53,374 nt of DNA, from positions 1 to 53,374 of the forward strand of contig CALJIG010000010.1 of the NCBI GenBank assembly GCA_937974175.1, in the 5' to 3' direction. Under the pieces are notes generated by a model, which was not told the DNA's origin, did not search any database, and worked only from the letters and a program-made list of their open reading frames with translations. Numbering within the stretch: the first letter of the stretch is position 1; every line of letters starts with the position of its first letter. Below, piece by piece: positions 23,266 to 31,965 of this stretch. Position numbers and translations under genes: made by a program. Source of the stretch: an uncultured Ignavibacteria bacterium (GTDB taxonomy: Bacteria; Bacteroidota; Ignavibacteria; Tepidaquicellales; Tepidaquicellaceae).

Positions 23266-23301
23266 AATATTAACTAAATTTATAAATTAAAATTAACCCA
23301 A

Positions 23302-24747
23302 ATGGCCTCAGCAGAACAACACAAAGAAAAGCTTGGACAAATAAACGATGTCTTCAAGCTTATCAAAGATAAAGATATCAAGATGATTGATTTCAGATTC
23401 ACCGATATGGTTGGTGGATGGCAGCATTTTTCTGTGCCGGTCCACAGATTAACAGAAGAAAGTTTTTATGAAGGATTCGGATTCGACGGTTCATCTATCA
23501 GAGGATGGAAACAAATCAATGAATCAGATATGCTTTGTTTACCTGACCCTTCAACTGCTCAAATTGATTCATTCATTAAAGTCCCGACATTAAGCATGAT
23601 CTGCGATATCTTCGATCCTATCTCAAAACAATACTATGATATGGACCCGAGATACATTTGTAAAAAAGCTTTGGAGTATCTGAAATCAACAGGCATTGCC
23701 GATTCAGTTTTCTTCGGACCTGAAGCAGAATTTTTTATCTTAGACCACGTTGCTTACAATGTAAATGAATACTCAAGCTGGTACAAAATTGATTCAGTAG
23801 AAGGTTTCTGGAATACAGGAACTGAGCACGAAGCAAACTTAGGACATAAGATCAGAATTAAAGAAGGTTACTTCCCTGTTCCTCCGGCTGATTCTACAAA
23901 TGATTTAAGAAATGAAATGGTTGTGAATTTAATGGCTGCAGGTATCGATGTTGAAACTCAGCATCATGAAGTTGCAACTGCAGGACAGGCTGAAATTGAT
24001 TTCAAATACTGCCCAATGTTAAAATGCGCAGACGATTTACAGATGTTCAAATACGTTGTAAAGAATACTGCTAAGGCAGCAGGTAAAACTGCTACGTTTA
24101 TGCCTAAGCCTATCTTCGGTGACAATGGAAGCGGTATGCATACACATATCAGTTTATGGAAAGACGGCAAGCCGCTATTCGCAGGTGATAAATATGCCGG
24201 GCTCAGTGAAATGGCATTACATTTCATAGGAGGATTATTGAAACACGCTCCGGCTTTACTTGCTATTACAAACCCGACAACAAACTCTTATAAGAGATTA
24301 GTACCGGGTTATGAAGCACCTGTAAATCTTGTTTACTCTATGAGAAACAGAAGTGCTGCAATCAGAATCCCGATGTATTCAGATAACCCTAAAGCAAAGA
24401 GAGTTGAATTCAGATGTCCTGACGGTTCAGCAAATCCATATCTTGCATTCAGCGCATTATTGCTTGCAGGTATTGACGGCATAGTAAATAAAATAGATCC
24501 GGGTGCACCGATGGATAAAGACGTTTATCATTTAGATGCAGTTGAAGCAGCAAAGATAAATCATGCACCTGATTCATTGAGAAATGCACTGCAAAATCTT
24601 GCTAAAGACCACGAGTTTTTAAAAGCAGGAAATGTATTCACACAGGATTTTGTTAATACATGGATTGATTACAAAATGAACAGAGAAGTAAAAGAAGTTC
24701 AGTTGAGACCTCATCCGTATGAATTCCATTTATACTATGAAGTGTAA
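23302..24747 (+). CDS. glnA: glutamine synthetase, type I
   Basis: The 481-residue protein is a full-length GSI with a beta-grasp N-terminus (RFTDMVGGWQHFSVP), FGFDGSSIRGW, the catalytic EAEFF region, the ATP and glutamate motifs NGSGMHTHISLW and RNRSAAIRIP, and REVKEVQLRPHPYEFHLYYEV at the end. A tyrosine sits where the adenylylation loop is expected (KDVYHLDAVEAAKI), so GlnE-type control is possible but the flanking residues differ from E. coli (NLYDLPPEE). It is probably cotranscribed with the lrp-like gene and ended by the hairpin at 24783-24816. Confidence 0.97.
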   Translation: MASAEQHKEKLGQINDVFKLIKDKDIKMIDFRFTDMVGGWQHFSVPVHRLTEESFYEGFGFDGSSIRGWKQINESDMLCLPDPSTAQIDSFIKVPTLSMICDIFDPISKQYYDMDPRYICKKALEYLKSTGIADSVFFGPEAEFFILDHVAYNVNEYSSWYKIDSVEGFWNTGTEHEANLGHKIRIKEGYFPVPPADSTNDLRNEMVVNLMAAGIDVETQHHEVATAGQAEIDFKYCPMLKCADDLQMFKYVVKNTAKAAGKTATFMPKPIFGDNGSGMHTHISLWKDGKPLFAGDKYAGLSEMALHFIGGLLKHAPALLAITNPTTNSYKRLVPGYEAPVNLVYSMRNRSAAIRIPMYSDNPKAKRVEFRCPDGSANPYLAFSALLLAGIDGIVNKIDPGAPMDKDVYHLDAVEAAKINHAPDSLRNALQNLAKDHEFLKAGNVFTQDFVNTWIDYKMNREVKEVQLRPHPYEFHLYYEV

Positions 24748-24782
24748 TTCGCCTGGGCGAACAATTGTTAATTCGTAATTTA

Positions 24783-24816
24783 AACCCGGAGAGATAATTT
24801 TTTCTCCGGGTTTTTT
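24783..24816 (+). terminator. rho-independent terminator of glnA
   Basis: AACCCGGAGA (24783-24792) pairs with TCTCCGGGTT (24803-24812) and is followed by TTTTTT. Confidence 0.9.
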
Positions 24817-24878
24817 ACCCGCAGTAAAATTTTCATGGAACTAATTTTTCCTTTGTAAAGTATCAAAGGAAAAAAGTT

Positions 24879-25787
24879 ATGAAAATCTCAAAACTATTTT
24901 TCATATTCTCCCTTACAATTTTACTTCCTCTTTATTCCTGTGGAAACTCAACAGATAAAACCGCAACAGTAAATCCTGAGCCGAATCTTACTATGCTGCA
25001 AGATTTAAATTCACTTGCTCCATTATCTGATAGGCAGGATAAAGTTTCTGAAAATTCAAATCCCGATATTAAGTTTGTATCTGACGTTCCTGATGTTCTG
25101 AACAGAATGATTATAAAAACAGGGACAATGAACCTTGAAACCGAGAAATATGATGAGACTATAAATCAAATCAATGACTATGTAAAAAAGGCCGGCGGAT
25201 TTATTACAAACTCAAGTTCACAGGTAAATGCTTCAGGTAAAAAGCAAGGAGCTATAACAATTAGAATTACCTCTGATAAATATGATATGATGATAAAGGA
25301 TATGAGTAACTTTGGAAAAGTCCTGAACTCACAAATTAACGGCAATGATGTTACATCTGAATATATTGATTTACAGGCAAGAATGACGACACAGGCAGAA
25401 CTTGAAAAAAGATTGTTATCACTGCTAAATGAAAAAACTGCAAAGCTGGTTGACGTTGTTGAAGTTGAAGAAAAATTATCAAGCGTCAGACAAAATATTG
25501 AACAGAGTCAGGGACGAATGAAATATTTAAAGAACCAATCTGATTTTTCTACTCTAACAGTTTCTGTTTACGAGCCTTCACTTATGATAACATCTTCCGG
25601 CGGCGGATTTTTCTACGAAATAGAACGAGGATTCAGCAAAGGACTTAAAGGGTTTACAGAAGTTCTTTCGGGTATGATAACTTTCTTTATAGCTTTGATG
25701 CCCGTAGTGATATTAATATTAATTCTTACTTACATAGCAGTTTTGATTTACAAAAAATCAAAGGCGAGAAAACTTAAAACCGCTTAA
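24879..25787 (+). CDS. DUF4349 lipoprotein with C-terminal membrane helix
   Basis: The 302-residue product has a lipobox (LYSC, C21). A DUF4349 domain (NRMIIKTGTMNLETEKYDET, then GGFITNSSSQVN, TIRITSDKYDMMIKDMSNFGKV, TSEYIDLQARM) runs to about 235, with a helical hairpin of coiled-coil character (KRLLSLLNEKTAKLVDVVEVEEKLSSVRQNIEQSQGRMKYL). A strong membrane helix at about 265-290 ends in a basic tail. The pattern suggests a periplasmic domain held to the inner membrane. DUF4349 function is unknown. It has its own unit after the glnA terminator. Confidence 0.85.
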   Translation: MKISKLFFIFSLTILLPLYSCGNSTDKTATVNPEPNLTMLQDLNSLAPLSDRQDKVSENSNPDIKFVSDVPDVLNRMIIKTGTMNLETEKYDETINQINDYVKKAGGFITNSSSQVNASGKKQGAITIRITSDKYDMMIKDMSNFGKVLNSQINGNDVTSEYIDLQARMTTQAELEKRLLSLLNEKTAKLVDVVEVEEKLSSVRQNIEQSQGRMKYLKNQSDFSTLTVSVYEPSLMITSSGGGFFYEIERGFSKGLKGFTEVLSGMITFFIALMPVVILILILTYIAVLIYKKSKARKLKTA

Positions 25788-25818
25788 TAATTTTTTACAC
25801 CTCTATTTCCTTCATATT

Positions 25819-25864
25819 CCTTCCTGAGAATTGTATCCGTTTGAGAGCGGAATACTCAGGAAGG
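25819..25864. repeat. palindromic element after the DUF4349 gene
   Basis: CCTTCCTGAG (25819-25828) and CTCAGGAAGG (25855-25864) are perfect 10-bp arms. The interior adds an imperfect GTATCCG / CGGAATAC pairing. No T-run directly follows (CAATTCTTTTA), so it may be a dispersed palindrome or a weak terminator. Confidence 0.6.
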
Positions 25865-25953
25865 CAATTCTTTTATTTAAACATACCGTATTTTTTAATA
25901 CCTTTTATTTTTATGGTATTTATTTTAAGTTTATTCTAATAAAATTGTAGGGC

Positions 25954-27012
25954 TTGAAAGATTTTAAAGGAAGAGGTACGGAATTAAATCCCGGCAACAG
26001 ATTTATAGATATAAAACTTGAAGTACTGGATGAATATCTTGAACACACTAAGGATGAAGATGAAGGGCGGCCGCAGACACAATTCATTAATGATAATTCG
26101 AAAAGCATTTTATCTAAAAATGACAGTCCTGACTTAGGATTTGCTTACAGTATAAATCCATACCGTGGCTGCGAGCACGGATGCATTTATTGTTATGCAA
26201 GGCCAACTCATGAATACCTTGGTTTTTTATCAGGATTAGATTTTGAAACAAAAATAATGGTTAAGAGAGATGCTCCTGAGTTACTTGAAAAAGGATTCAA
26301 AAGCAAAAGCTACGAACCTCAGGTAATCGTTTTATCAGGCAACACAGACTGCTATCAGCCTGTGGAAAGGAAACTACAGATTACCAGAAGACTGCTTGAA
26401 GTATTTTTAAAATATAAAAATCCTGTAGGTATAATTACCAAAAATTCTCTCATAGAAAGAGATATAGATATACTTACAGAGTTGAATAAATTAAACTTAG
26501 TAGCAGTAACAATTTCTATTCCCACTTTGGATAAACAAATAGCCTCAGTAATGGAGCCCCGCACTTCAACTCCTTCAAGAAGACTTCAAACCGTTGAAAC
26601 TTTATCGAAAGCAGGAATATATGTTAATGTAAACATAGCGCCGATAGTTCCCGGTCTTACAGATGATACAATTCCTTTTGTTATAAAATCTGCTGCAGAA
26701 GCCGGCGCTAAAAGCGCAGCAAGAGTTATTCTTCGGCTCCCTTGGCAGAATAAAGAATTATTTATTAATTGGGTTAATAAAAATTTTCCGGAAAGAGCAA
26801 ACAAGATTTTGAACAGAATAAAAAACTTAAGAGACGGTGAGTTATATAATTCTGACTGGGGAACAAGAATGCGGGGTGAAGGTGAATGGGCTGAAACAGT
26901 AAAACAGATTTTCAGAATAAATTGTGAAAGATATAATTTAAATAATACAAATGTTTATCTCAGAACAGATTTATTTGATAATTTTCCTGAGCAGGGAAAA
27001 CTCTTTCAATAA
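25954..27012 (+). CDS. PA0069-type radical SAM protein
   Basis: The 352-residue protein has KGRGTELNP at the N-terminus and the 4Fe-4S motif CEHGCIYC (C73, C77, C80) in the NPYRGCEHGCIYCYARPTHE context, which defines the PA0069/SplB-like radical SAM group. Downstream conserved parts include SGNTDCYQPVE, VMEPRTSTPSRRL and NVNIAPIVPGLTD. The start is TTG: an in-frame TAG ends just 3 bp upstream and the conserved residues begin immediately. The substrate of this group is not established; a nucleic-acid lyase role is suggested only by relatedness to spore photoproduct lyase. It overlaps the convergent membrane-protein gene by 7 bp. Confidence 0.9.
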   Translation: MKDFKGRGTELNPGNRFIDIKLEVLDEYLEHTKDEDEGRPQTQFINDNSKSILSKNDSPDLGFAYSINPYRGCEHGCIYCYARPTHEYLGFLSGLDFETKIMVKRDAPELLEKGFKSKSYEPQVIVLSGNTDCYQPVERKLQITRRLLEVFLKYKNPVGIITKNSLIERDIDILTELNKLNLVAVTISIPTLDKQIASVMEPRTSTPSRRLQTVETLSKAGIYVNVNIAPIVPGLTDDTIPFVIKSAAEAGAKSAARVILRLPWQNKELFINWVNKNFPERANKILNRIKNLRDGELYNSDWGTRMRGEGEWAETVKQIFRINCERYNLNNTNVYLRTDLFDNFPEQGKLFQ

Positions 27013-27557
27013 ATAATCGAAATTAAATCTACATACTTGGCAATAAATGCAACAAGAAATTCAAACAGTACATATTCAAGCGCGATGAATACAAAAAATA
27101 AAACTGTTATATTTTTGATCTTATTAAATAACAACATTGTAACAAACATGGACAACAAAATACTTGAACCGATCAAGTATCCTGAAATCAGCTTCACATC
27201 TCCATGATAAAAGGAAATAACAAAATTAAATTCATACCAAAACAAAAGTGCTACCAAAAATCCGCCCGAAACAAGAAGGATTAAATTATTTACTTTCTGT
27301 ATTTCAAATTTTATAATTTTTAACTCAAATAATATTTTATACAGAAATATGAGAAATGTTATCGTTAAAAAAATTAAATATAGTATATTGACTGAGTTAA
27401 CGAAACCATCATTATAATAATATACATTGTTGTTATCTTGCGCTGTATCACTTACAATATAGTACAAAGTAAAAAAAAGTATAACACAACTGAGAAAATA
27501 TATAGCAACCCGAAGATTTTTTTTCTCTCTGAAATTATCTATTATCCAGTATTCCAT
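27006..27557 (-). CDS. membrane protein of unknown function
   Basis: The 183-residue product has five to six hydrophobic helices (about 16-35, 52-72, 88-106, 120-140, 148-172) and is rich in Phe/Ile/Tyr. No family is recognised. It begins 5 bp after the ybjQ-like stop, so the two are translated together. Its last codons overlap the radical SAM gene on the other strand. Confidence 0.7.
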   Translation of the reverse strand: MEYWIIDNFREKKNLRVAIYFLSCVILFFTLYYIVSDTAQDNNNVYYYNDGFVNSVNILYLIFLTITFLIFLYKILFELKIIKFEIQKVNNLILLVSGGFLVALLFWYEFNFVISFYHGDVKLISGYLIGSSILLSMFVTMLLFNKIKNITVLFFVFIALEYVLFEFLVAFIAKYVDLISIIY

Positions 27558-27562
27558 AGTTT

Positions 27563-27892
27563 TTATGCTGCTTCTAAAACAACCGCCGTACCGTATGCCA
27601 GCACTTCTGTTACACCGTTCATTACTTCATTGGCATCATATCTCATACCAATAATTCCATTAGCACCGATTTCCTCGGCATGCTTTACCATAATATCAAA
27701 TGCTTCCTGCCTTGCATGTTCACAAAGTTCAGTATAGAGAGTAATATTACCTCCTGCAAGGGTTTGGAAAGCTGCTCCGATATTTGCAAAGAAATTTCTT
27801 GAACGAACTGTTACTCCGCGTACAACACCAAGATGCCTTGTAACTTTACAACCGGGTATATCAAAAGTAGTTGTTATAAATCTTGTATCCAT
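27563..27892 (-). CDS. YbjQ/UPF0145 family protein
   Basis: The 109-residue protein carries the family pattern FITTTFDIPGCKVTRHLGVV, RSRNFFANIGAAFQTLAGG, EEIGANGIIGMRYD and YGTAVVLE. YbjQ-type proteins form pentameric rings and are labelled heavy-metal-binding by structural likeness only; their biochemical role is unknown. It is first in a two-gene leftward unit and divergent from the RapZ-domain gene across 60 bp. Confidence 0.9.
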   Translation of the reverse strand: MDTRFITTTFDIPGCKVTRHLGVVRGVTVRSRNFFANIGAAFQTLAGGNITLYTELCEHARQEAFDIMVKHAEEIGANGIIGMRYDANEVMNGVTEVLAYGTAVVLEAA

Positions 27893-27952
27893 TGATTAAT
27901 GCAATTTAATTATAATATATGATTAATATATTAAATATTAGTTAAAAAATTT

Positions 27953-28363
27953 ATGTCATTAAAAGTTTCTATTTATTCTTTCGGATATAACAAAAGCGGA
28001 TTGCCTGCTGATACCAGCGGCAATGGCGGCGGATTTATTTTTGATTGCAGATTCATGCACAATCCCGGCAGATTTGAAGAATTCAAATTTAAAACAGGTA
28101 AAGAAGAAGATGTGATTAATTTCATTGAGACACAAACTCTCATGACAACTTTTTTAGAAAATGTCTATAACATTATAGATATGGCAGTTGATAATTACAC
28201 TGAAAGAAATTTCTCTAATCTTTTGATCGGTTTTGGATGTACCGGGGGGCAGCACCGTTCAGTTTACGCAAGCGAAAGTCTTGCAAAACACCTGCATAAA
28301 AAATATCCGTCAGTTTCACTTGAAATTACTCATAAAGAACTTGGGTTAACCGAAACTCTGTAA
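27953..28363 (+). CDS. stand-alone RapZ C-terminal domain protein
   Basis: The 136-residue protein matches only the C-terminal half of RapZ/YvcJ: FIFDCRFMHNPGR (29-40) and GFGCTGGQHRSVY (93-105). The N-terminal P-loop kinase-like domain is absent. In E. coli this C-domain binds the sRNA GlmZ and metabolites such as GlcN6P. GlmS or nucleotidyltransferase genes are not adjacent here. The MFS gene follows after 11 bp, so cotranscription is likely. Confidence 0.87.
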   Translation: MSLKVSIYSFGYNKSGLPADTSGNGGGFIFDCRFMHNPGRFEEFKFKTGKEEDVINFIETQTLMTTFLENVYNIIDMAVDNYTERNFSNLLIGFGCTGGQHRSVYASESLAKHLHKKYPSVSLEITHKELGLTETL

Positions 28364-28374
28364 ATTTTTGAAGT

Positions 28375-29652
28375 TTGAAAATCGAGAAATATAACTCCTT
28401 AGAAGAACGTCAGCTGGAAAGGAAAACTTTTCGTCTTCACCTAATTTCTCAATTATTTAATGGAATCTCTCTCGGCATCCTGCTTCTACAAGATGTCATT
28501 CTGAAAAAATCCCTCGAAGCAAGTAATTTTGAAGTTACTGTATTGATTTTCATGACTAGCATTGCATTTTTATTTTCTATCTACGGAGCAGAAATAATAA
28601 ACCGGTCTTCACGTCCCGGATTGACCGCTTTTCTGATAGGAAGTACAGGCAAATTGTTTTTATTTTTAATCCCATTATTCAATACATCTTTTATTTTTAT
28701 TTTTTCAATAGCTGTAATGAGTATTATTGATTCTTTACTTCTTCCCACATGGAATATTGTTTACAAACATAATTACACTGCCGATAAAAGAAGCTCTCTT
28801 TATTCATACGCATCAAGTCTATCCACTGCTGCCCTGCTTACAATGGCTACAGTATTTGGATACTTCCTTGATTTCAACCATGATATTTATAAAATATTCT
28901 TCCCTGTTGCCGGAGTCCTTGGAATACTGATGTATTTTAATCTGATGAAGATGCTTAATTTCTCCTTTGAAGTTGATAAAGAAAAAGTAGAGAGAAATTT
29001 CAGCATGGATTTAACTTTACTAAAAGATATTCTGGTTCTGCCTATAAGAAATTCAATCCGGATTTTAAAAACCAACCGAAGATTTTTAGTTTTTGAAATC
29101 AACTTTTTCATATACGGAATGGCATTTATGATTTCCAGTCCGGCAATTCCTGTATTCCTGGTCGATGGATTACATCTTGCCTATACTCCTATATCATTTG
29201 CAAAAGGATTAATATTCCACACAGCATTAATTATTTTTACACCTATATCGGGTAAATTTTTAGGTATTAATAATCCTACAAAATTTTCAGGTTATATGTT
29301 TTTAATTTTATTTTTCTTCCCCTTTACTTTACTTGCAGCAAAGTACTTCCCTTTATGGGGAATTTACAACTCACCTGTAGAAATTTTATTTTTCTCTTTC
29401 TTCTTATTCGGAACGGCAATGAGCGGAGTAACTATTGCGTGGAATTTAAGTTCAATATACTATGCGCCGCACAACGAAGTTTCAAACTATCAGGCAGTGC
29501 ATGTCACTCTTACAGGCGTACGCGGATTATTTTCTCCCATACTCGGATATGTTATAATGCAGGTATTTTCAATCGAAGCTGCTATGATTTTAGCCTCAAT
29601 TCTTTTTGCAGTGGCGGGTATTTTAATGTTATTGGAAAGCAAAAGGTCATAG
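28375..29652 (+). CDS. MFS-type transporter
   Basis: The 425-residue protein has about eleven to twelve hydrophobic helices in two halves with a central charged loop (KEKVERNFSMDLTLL, near 198-212). The start is TTG at 28375 (MKIEKYNSLEERQLERKTF). The layout suits a major facilitator transporter, but no substrate motif is clear. It is 11 bp after the RapZ-domain gene and 5 bp before the next gene, suggesting one operon. Confidence 0.75.
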   Translation: MKIEKYNSLEERQLERKTFRLHLISQLFNGISLGILLLQDVILKKSLEASNFEVTVLIFMTSIAFLFSIYGAEIINRSSRPGLTAFLIGSTGKLFLFLIPLFNTSFIFIFSIAVMSIIDSLLLPTWNIVYKHNYTADKRSSLYSYASSLSTAALLTMATVFGYFLDFNHDIYKIFFPVAGVLGILMYFNLMKMLNFSFEVDKEKVERNFSMDLTLLKDILVLPIRNSIRILKTNRRFLVFEINFFIYGMAFMISSPAIPVFLVDGLHLAYTPISFAKGLIFHTALIIFTPISGKFLGINNPTKFSGYMFLILFFFPFTLLAAKYFPLWGIYNSPVEILFFSFFLFGTAMSGVTIAWNLSSIYYAPHNEVSNYQAVHVTLTGVRGLFSPILGYVIMQVFSIEAAMILASILFAVAGILMLLESKRS

Positions 29653-29657
29653 TTTTT

Positions 29658-30716
29658 ATGAATCAATTGATTAAAATATCGACTCCTCTATTTTTAATAA
29701 TCATATATGTAATATTCACTAATTATTATGACAGAGAAATTGAGCCCGTGCACGGTTACCCTATCTGGATGAAATCTTCTTCGGGACAATATTCACTTCA
29801 AACATCAGGATTATTTTTCATAGGCAGAGAAGGAAAGAAAAAATTATTTCTCAGCGCAAATGATAATGGAAGAATTGACAGGATATCAATAGATGATTCT
29901 TTTTCTCCTCCTAAATTCGATACACAAGTACTGCATTTTCAGTTTTCATCAACTGCATATTTTTTTCAGCATTTTGCAAAAATAGATTTTGAAGATATAG
30001 TTTACGATAGAGTTACGAATAAAATTCTGGTTTCAATAGAAGGTAATAACGGGAATAATGACCTTCAGCCTCCGCAGTATACAAATTATAAAATTACTGA
30101 AGGAGTATATGAACTCTCATTTAACAAAACGATAACCGACTGTGATACTTTAATGAATGTCAGGAAACTTCCAATTCCGGAAAATATTTTTAAATTTACA
30201 AATGATAATATTGCTTTTGAAGGAATGGGTATAACAGATAATTATTTCTTTATGGGGCTTGAAAATGTAACTGACTCAAACTCACAATCTTCGGACAGTA
30301 CATATTTATATATTGTAGAGAGAAAAACCAATAATGTAAAAACTATCACGACAAAAAAGCTCGGCATACGCTCTATTACAGGTCTTTGTGCTCAGGGTGA
30401 TTTTAAGTTATACGGAACAGACCGTGAAGCAAAAAAGATATTTTGTATTATTTTTGAATCTGATTTTTCTATAAAAAAAGTGATGACTAAATCCTTTGAA
30501 TTACCTATGCCTGAACATTCCGATATTTCAATGGATAAGATGGCAGGAGTGGAAGCAATTGCTTTAGACGACGAAGGGTTTGTTTATACTGATATTGACC
30601 CCTGGTCGCACCTGTATAAACCTAACCTAACATTAAAAAGCTTTTTAAGCGATGAGGAAAAATCTAATCTTGTTAAACTTATACCTGTATTTTATAAATA
30701 CAAAAATCCTTTTTAA
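29658..30716 (+). CDS. membrane-anchored beta-propeller-like protein, phytase-like
   Basis: I start this 352-residue product at the ATG at 29658 (MNQLIKISTPLFLIIIYVIF), 5 bp after the MFS stop. An open extension upstream overlaps MFS and is not credible. After one N-terminal helix (6-22) come repeated beta-strand segments: LFLSANDNGRIDRI, FEDIVYDRVTNKILVSIEGN, AFEGMGITDNYFFMGLEN, LYGTDREAKKIFCI and EAIALDDEGFVYTDIDPW. These are similar in style to esterase-like/phytase-like or SdiA-regulated propellers. No catalytic set is certain. Confidence 0.6.
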   Translation: MNQLIKISTPLFLIIIYVIFTNYYDREIEPVHGYPIWMKSSSGQYSLQTSGLFFIGREGKKKLFLSANDNGRIDRISIDDSFSPPKFDTQVLHFQFSSTAYFFQHFAKIDFEDIVYDRVTNKILVSIEGNNGNNDLQPPQYTNYKITEGVYELSFNKTITDCDTLMNVRKLPIPENIFKFTNDNIAFEGMGITDNYFFMGLENVTDSNSQSSDSTYLYIVERKTNNVKTITTKKLGIRSITGLCAQGDFKLYGTDREAKKIFCIIFESDFSIKKVMTKSFELPMPEHSDISMDKMAGVEAIALDDEGFVYTDIDPWSHLYKPNLTLKSFLSDEEKSNLVKLIPVFYKYKNPF

Positions 30717-30734
30717 ATAAAAAATTAACTGACT

Positions 30735-31151
30735 ATGAAAAGTTACCGCAAAGAACTGTGGTTTGATATAAAAGAAAGAAGAGAGCTGATAAATATTACC
30801 CCAACATTAGAAAAGTGTTTATCTGAAAGTGGAATAAAGGAAGGATTATTGCTTTGTAATGCAATGCACATTACAGCAAGTGTATTCATCAACGATGATG
30901 AAAGCGGACTGCATAATGATTTCGAAGTATGGCTGGAAAAACTTGCTCCGGAAAAACCTTACTCACAATACAAACATAACGGATACGAAGATAACGCAGA
31001 TGCTCATTTAAAAAGAACTATAATGGGGCGTGAAGTAGTAGTAGCAATTACAAACGGTAAGATGGATTTTGGTCCATGGGAGCAGGTTTTCTACGGTGAG
31101 TTTGACGGAAAAAGAAAAAAGAGAGTTCTGGTAAAAATTATTGGTGAATAA
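30735..31151 (+). CDS. YjbQ/UPF0047 family protein
   Basis: The 138-residue protein has the conserved HITASVFINDDESGLHNDF (45-63), the HLKRTIMG block (H91) and DFGPWEQVFYGEFDG (111-125) of the YjbQ family, a compact trimeric fold. Some members show weak thiamine-phosphate synthase activity, but the physiological function is unclear. It lies 18 bp downstream of the propeller-like gene. Confidence 0.9.
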   Translation: MKSYRKELWFDIKERRELINITPTLEKCLSESGIKEGLLLCNAMHITASVFINDDESGLHNDFEVWLEKLAPEKPYSQYKHNGYEDNADAHLKRTIMGREVVVAITNGKMDFGPWEQVFYGEFDGKRKKRVLVKIIGE

Positions 31152-31184
31152 AAAAGGCGTTAAATTTTTGATTTAACGCCTTTG
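31149..31184. terminator. hairpin between yjbQ and the convergent lipoprotein gene
   Basis: AAAGGCGTTAAAT (31153-31165) and ATTTAACGCCTTT (31171-31183) form a perfect 13-bp stem. The A-run on its left makes it a rho-independent terminator for the leftward gene. The stem starts directly at the yjbQ stop codon. Confidence 0.85.
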
Positions 31185-31207
31185 AAAAATTAATAAAGGT
31201 TTATAAT

Positions 31208-31891
31208 TTATTTTTTGGTTTTATTTATCATTCCGCTCATATCAGTATACTCAACATCTTTTGGCGGATCCATTTCACTTTCGCTTATATCAGCTTTTGT
31301 ATCATAACTTACTGCAGTCATTGTCATTGCAGGAGTGGAAATTCTTAACGGCAAGCCGCCTTTCCAAACGGATATTGTAACATCTTTGCCCGTTTCATAA
31401 ATATCACATTCTTTTCCTAAAATAGTTTCCGTCCCGACTTTTTTCTTATCTTTCAGATATGCTTCCATATTTCCATAGTCAATATCTTTACCCTCTTTAG
31501 CTCCTTCTTCGCGATATTTTCCGATATCAATCTTTGTTCCCATTTTCTTTCCCATTACATCCATCACCATATAAGCATATTTATCATCGAAGTAATTTTT
31601 AGTGGACATTTTAGCTCCCTGAATGTCCATAACTAAGTTTTGCTGAATCCTCTTCCCTTTTTTGTAAGTAGTCATATCACCTTTAACCTTTCCGGTTAAC
31701 TCGTACTTTATAGTAAAATCAGAAATTGAGCCCAAGTCTGTATTTCCCGAAGATTCTTTTTTAGTATCAGTTGAAGTTTTGGAATCAGTAGATTTTGAAT
31801 CAGAAGTGGTAGTGTCTTTTTTCCCGCAAGAGTAAAGACAGATTAACGAGAACACTATTAGTACTATGGAAATTTTGTTGAAAGTTTTCAT
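31208..31891 (-). CDS. lipoprotein of unknown function, DUF4412-like
   Basis: The 227-residue product has a lipobox (LYSC, C22), then a Ser/Thr/Lys/Asp-rich linker (about 25-52) and a beta-rich domain. The domain includes IKYELTGKVKGDMTTYKKGK, YMVMDVMGKKMGTKI, LGKECDIYETGKDVTISVWK and LPLRISTPAMTMTAVSYDTK. These segments resemble LolA/LppX-like or DUF4412 proteins, which are often outer-membrane-facing lipid handlers. The assignment is by pattern only. Confidence 0.65.
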   Translation of the reverse strand: MKTFNKISIVLIVFSLICLYSCGKKDTTTSDSKSTDSKTSTDTKKESSGNTDLGSISDFTIKYELTGKVKGDMTTYKKGKRIQQNLVMDIQGAKMSTKNYFDDKYAYMVMDVMGKKMGTKIDIGKYREEGAKEGKDIDYGNMEAYLKDKKKVGTETILGKECDIYETGKDVTISVWKGGLPLRISTPAMTMTAVSYDTKADISESEMDPPKDVEYTDMSGMINKTKK

Positions 31892-31932
31892 AGAAGTGTT
31901 TTAAGTTTGGAAATGATTTATGTAAAAGAAAA

Positions 31933-31953
31933 CGGCAGACTTTTAGTCTGCCG
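31933..31953 (-). terminator. terminator of trxA
   Basis: CGGCAGAC-TTTTA-GTCTGCCG is a perfect 8-bp stem followed on the minus strand by TTTTCTTTT. It lies 13 bp past the trxA stop codon. Confidence 0.85.
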
Positions 31954-31965
31954 CTTAGAAGAAAA

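Noticed and set aside
26103..26300. Possible spore photoproduct lyase call for the radical SAM protein
   Set aside because: The KGRG N-terminus and NPYRGCEHGCIYCYARPTHE context place it in the PA0069 group; lyase activity is not supported.
29355..29657. 101-codon upstream extension of the propeller-like protein
   Set aside because: It is entirely overlapped by the MFS gene in another frame, and the ATG at 29658 starts with a proper membrane helix 5 bp after the MFS stop.
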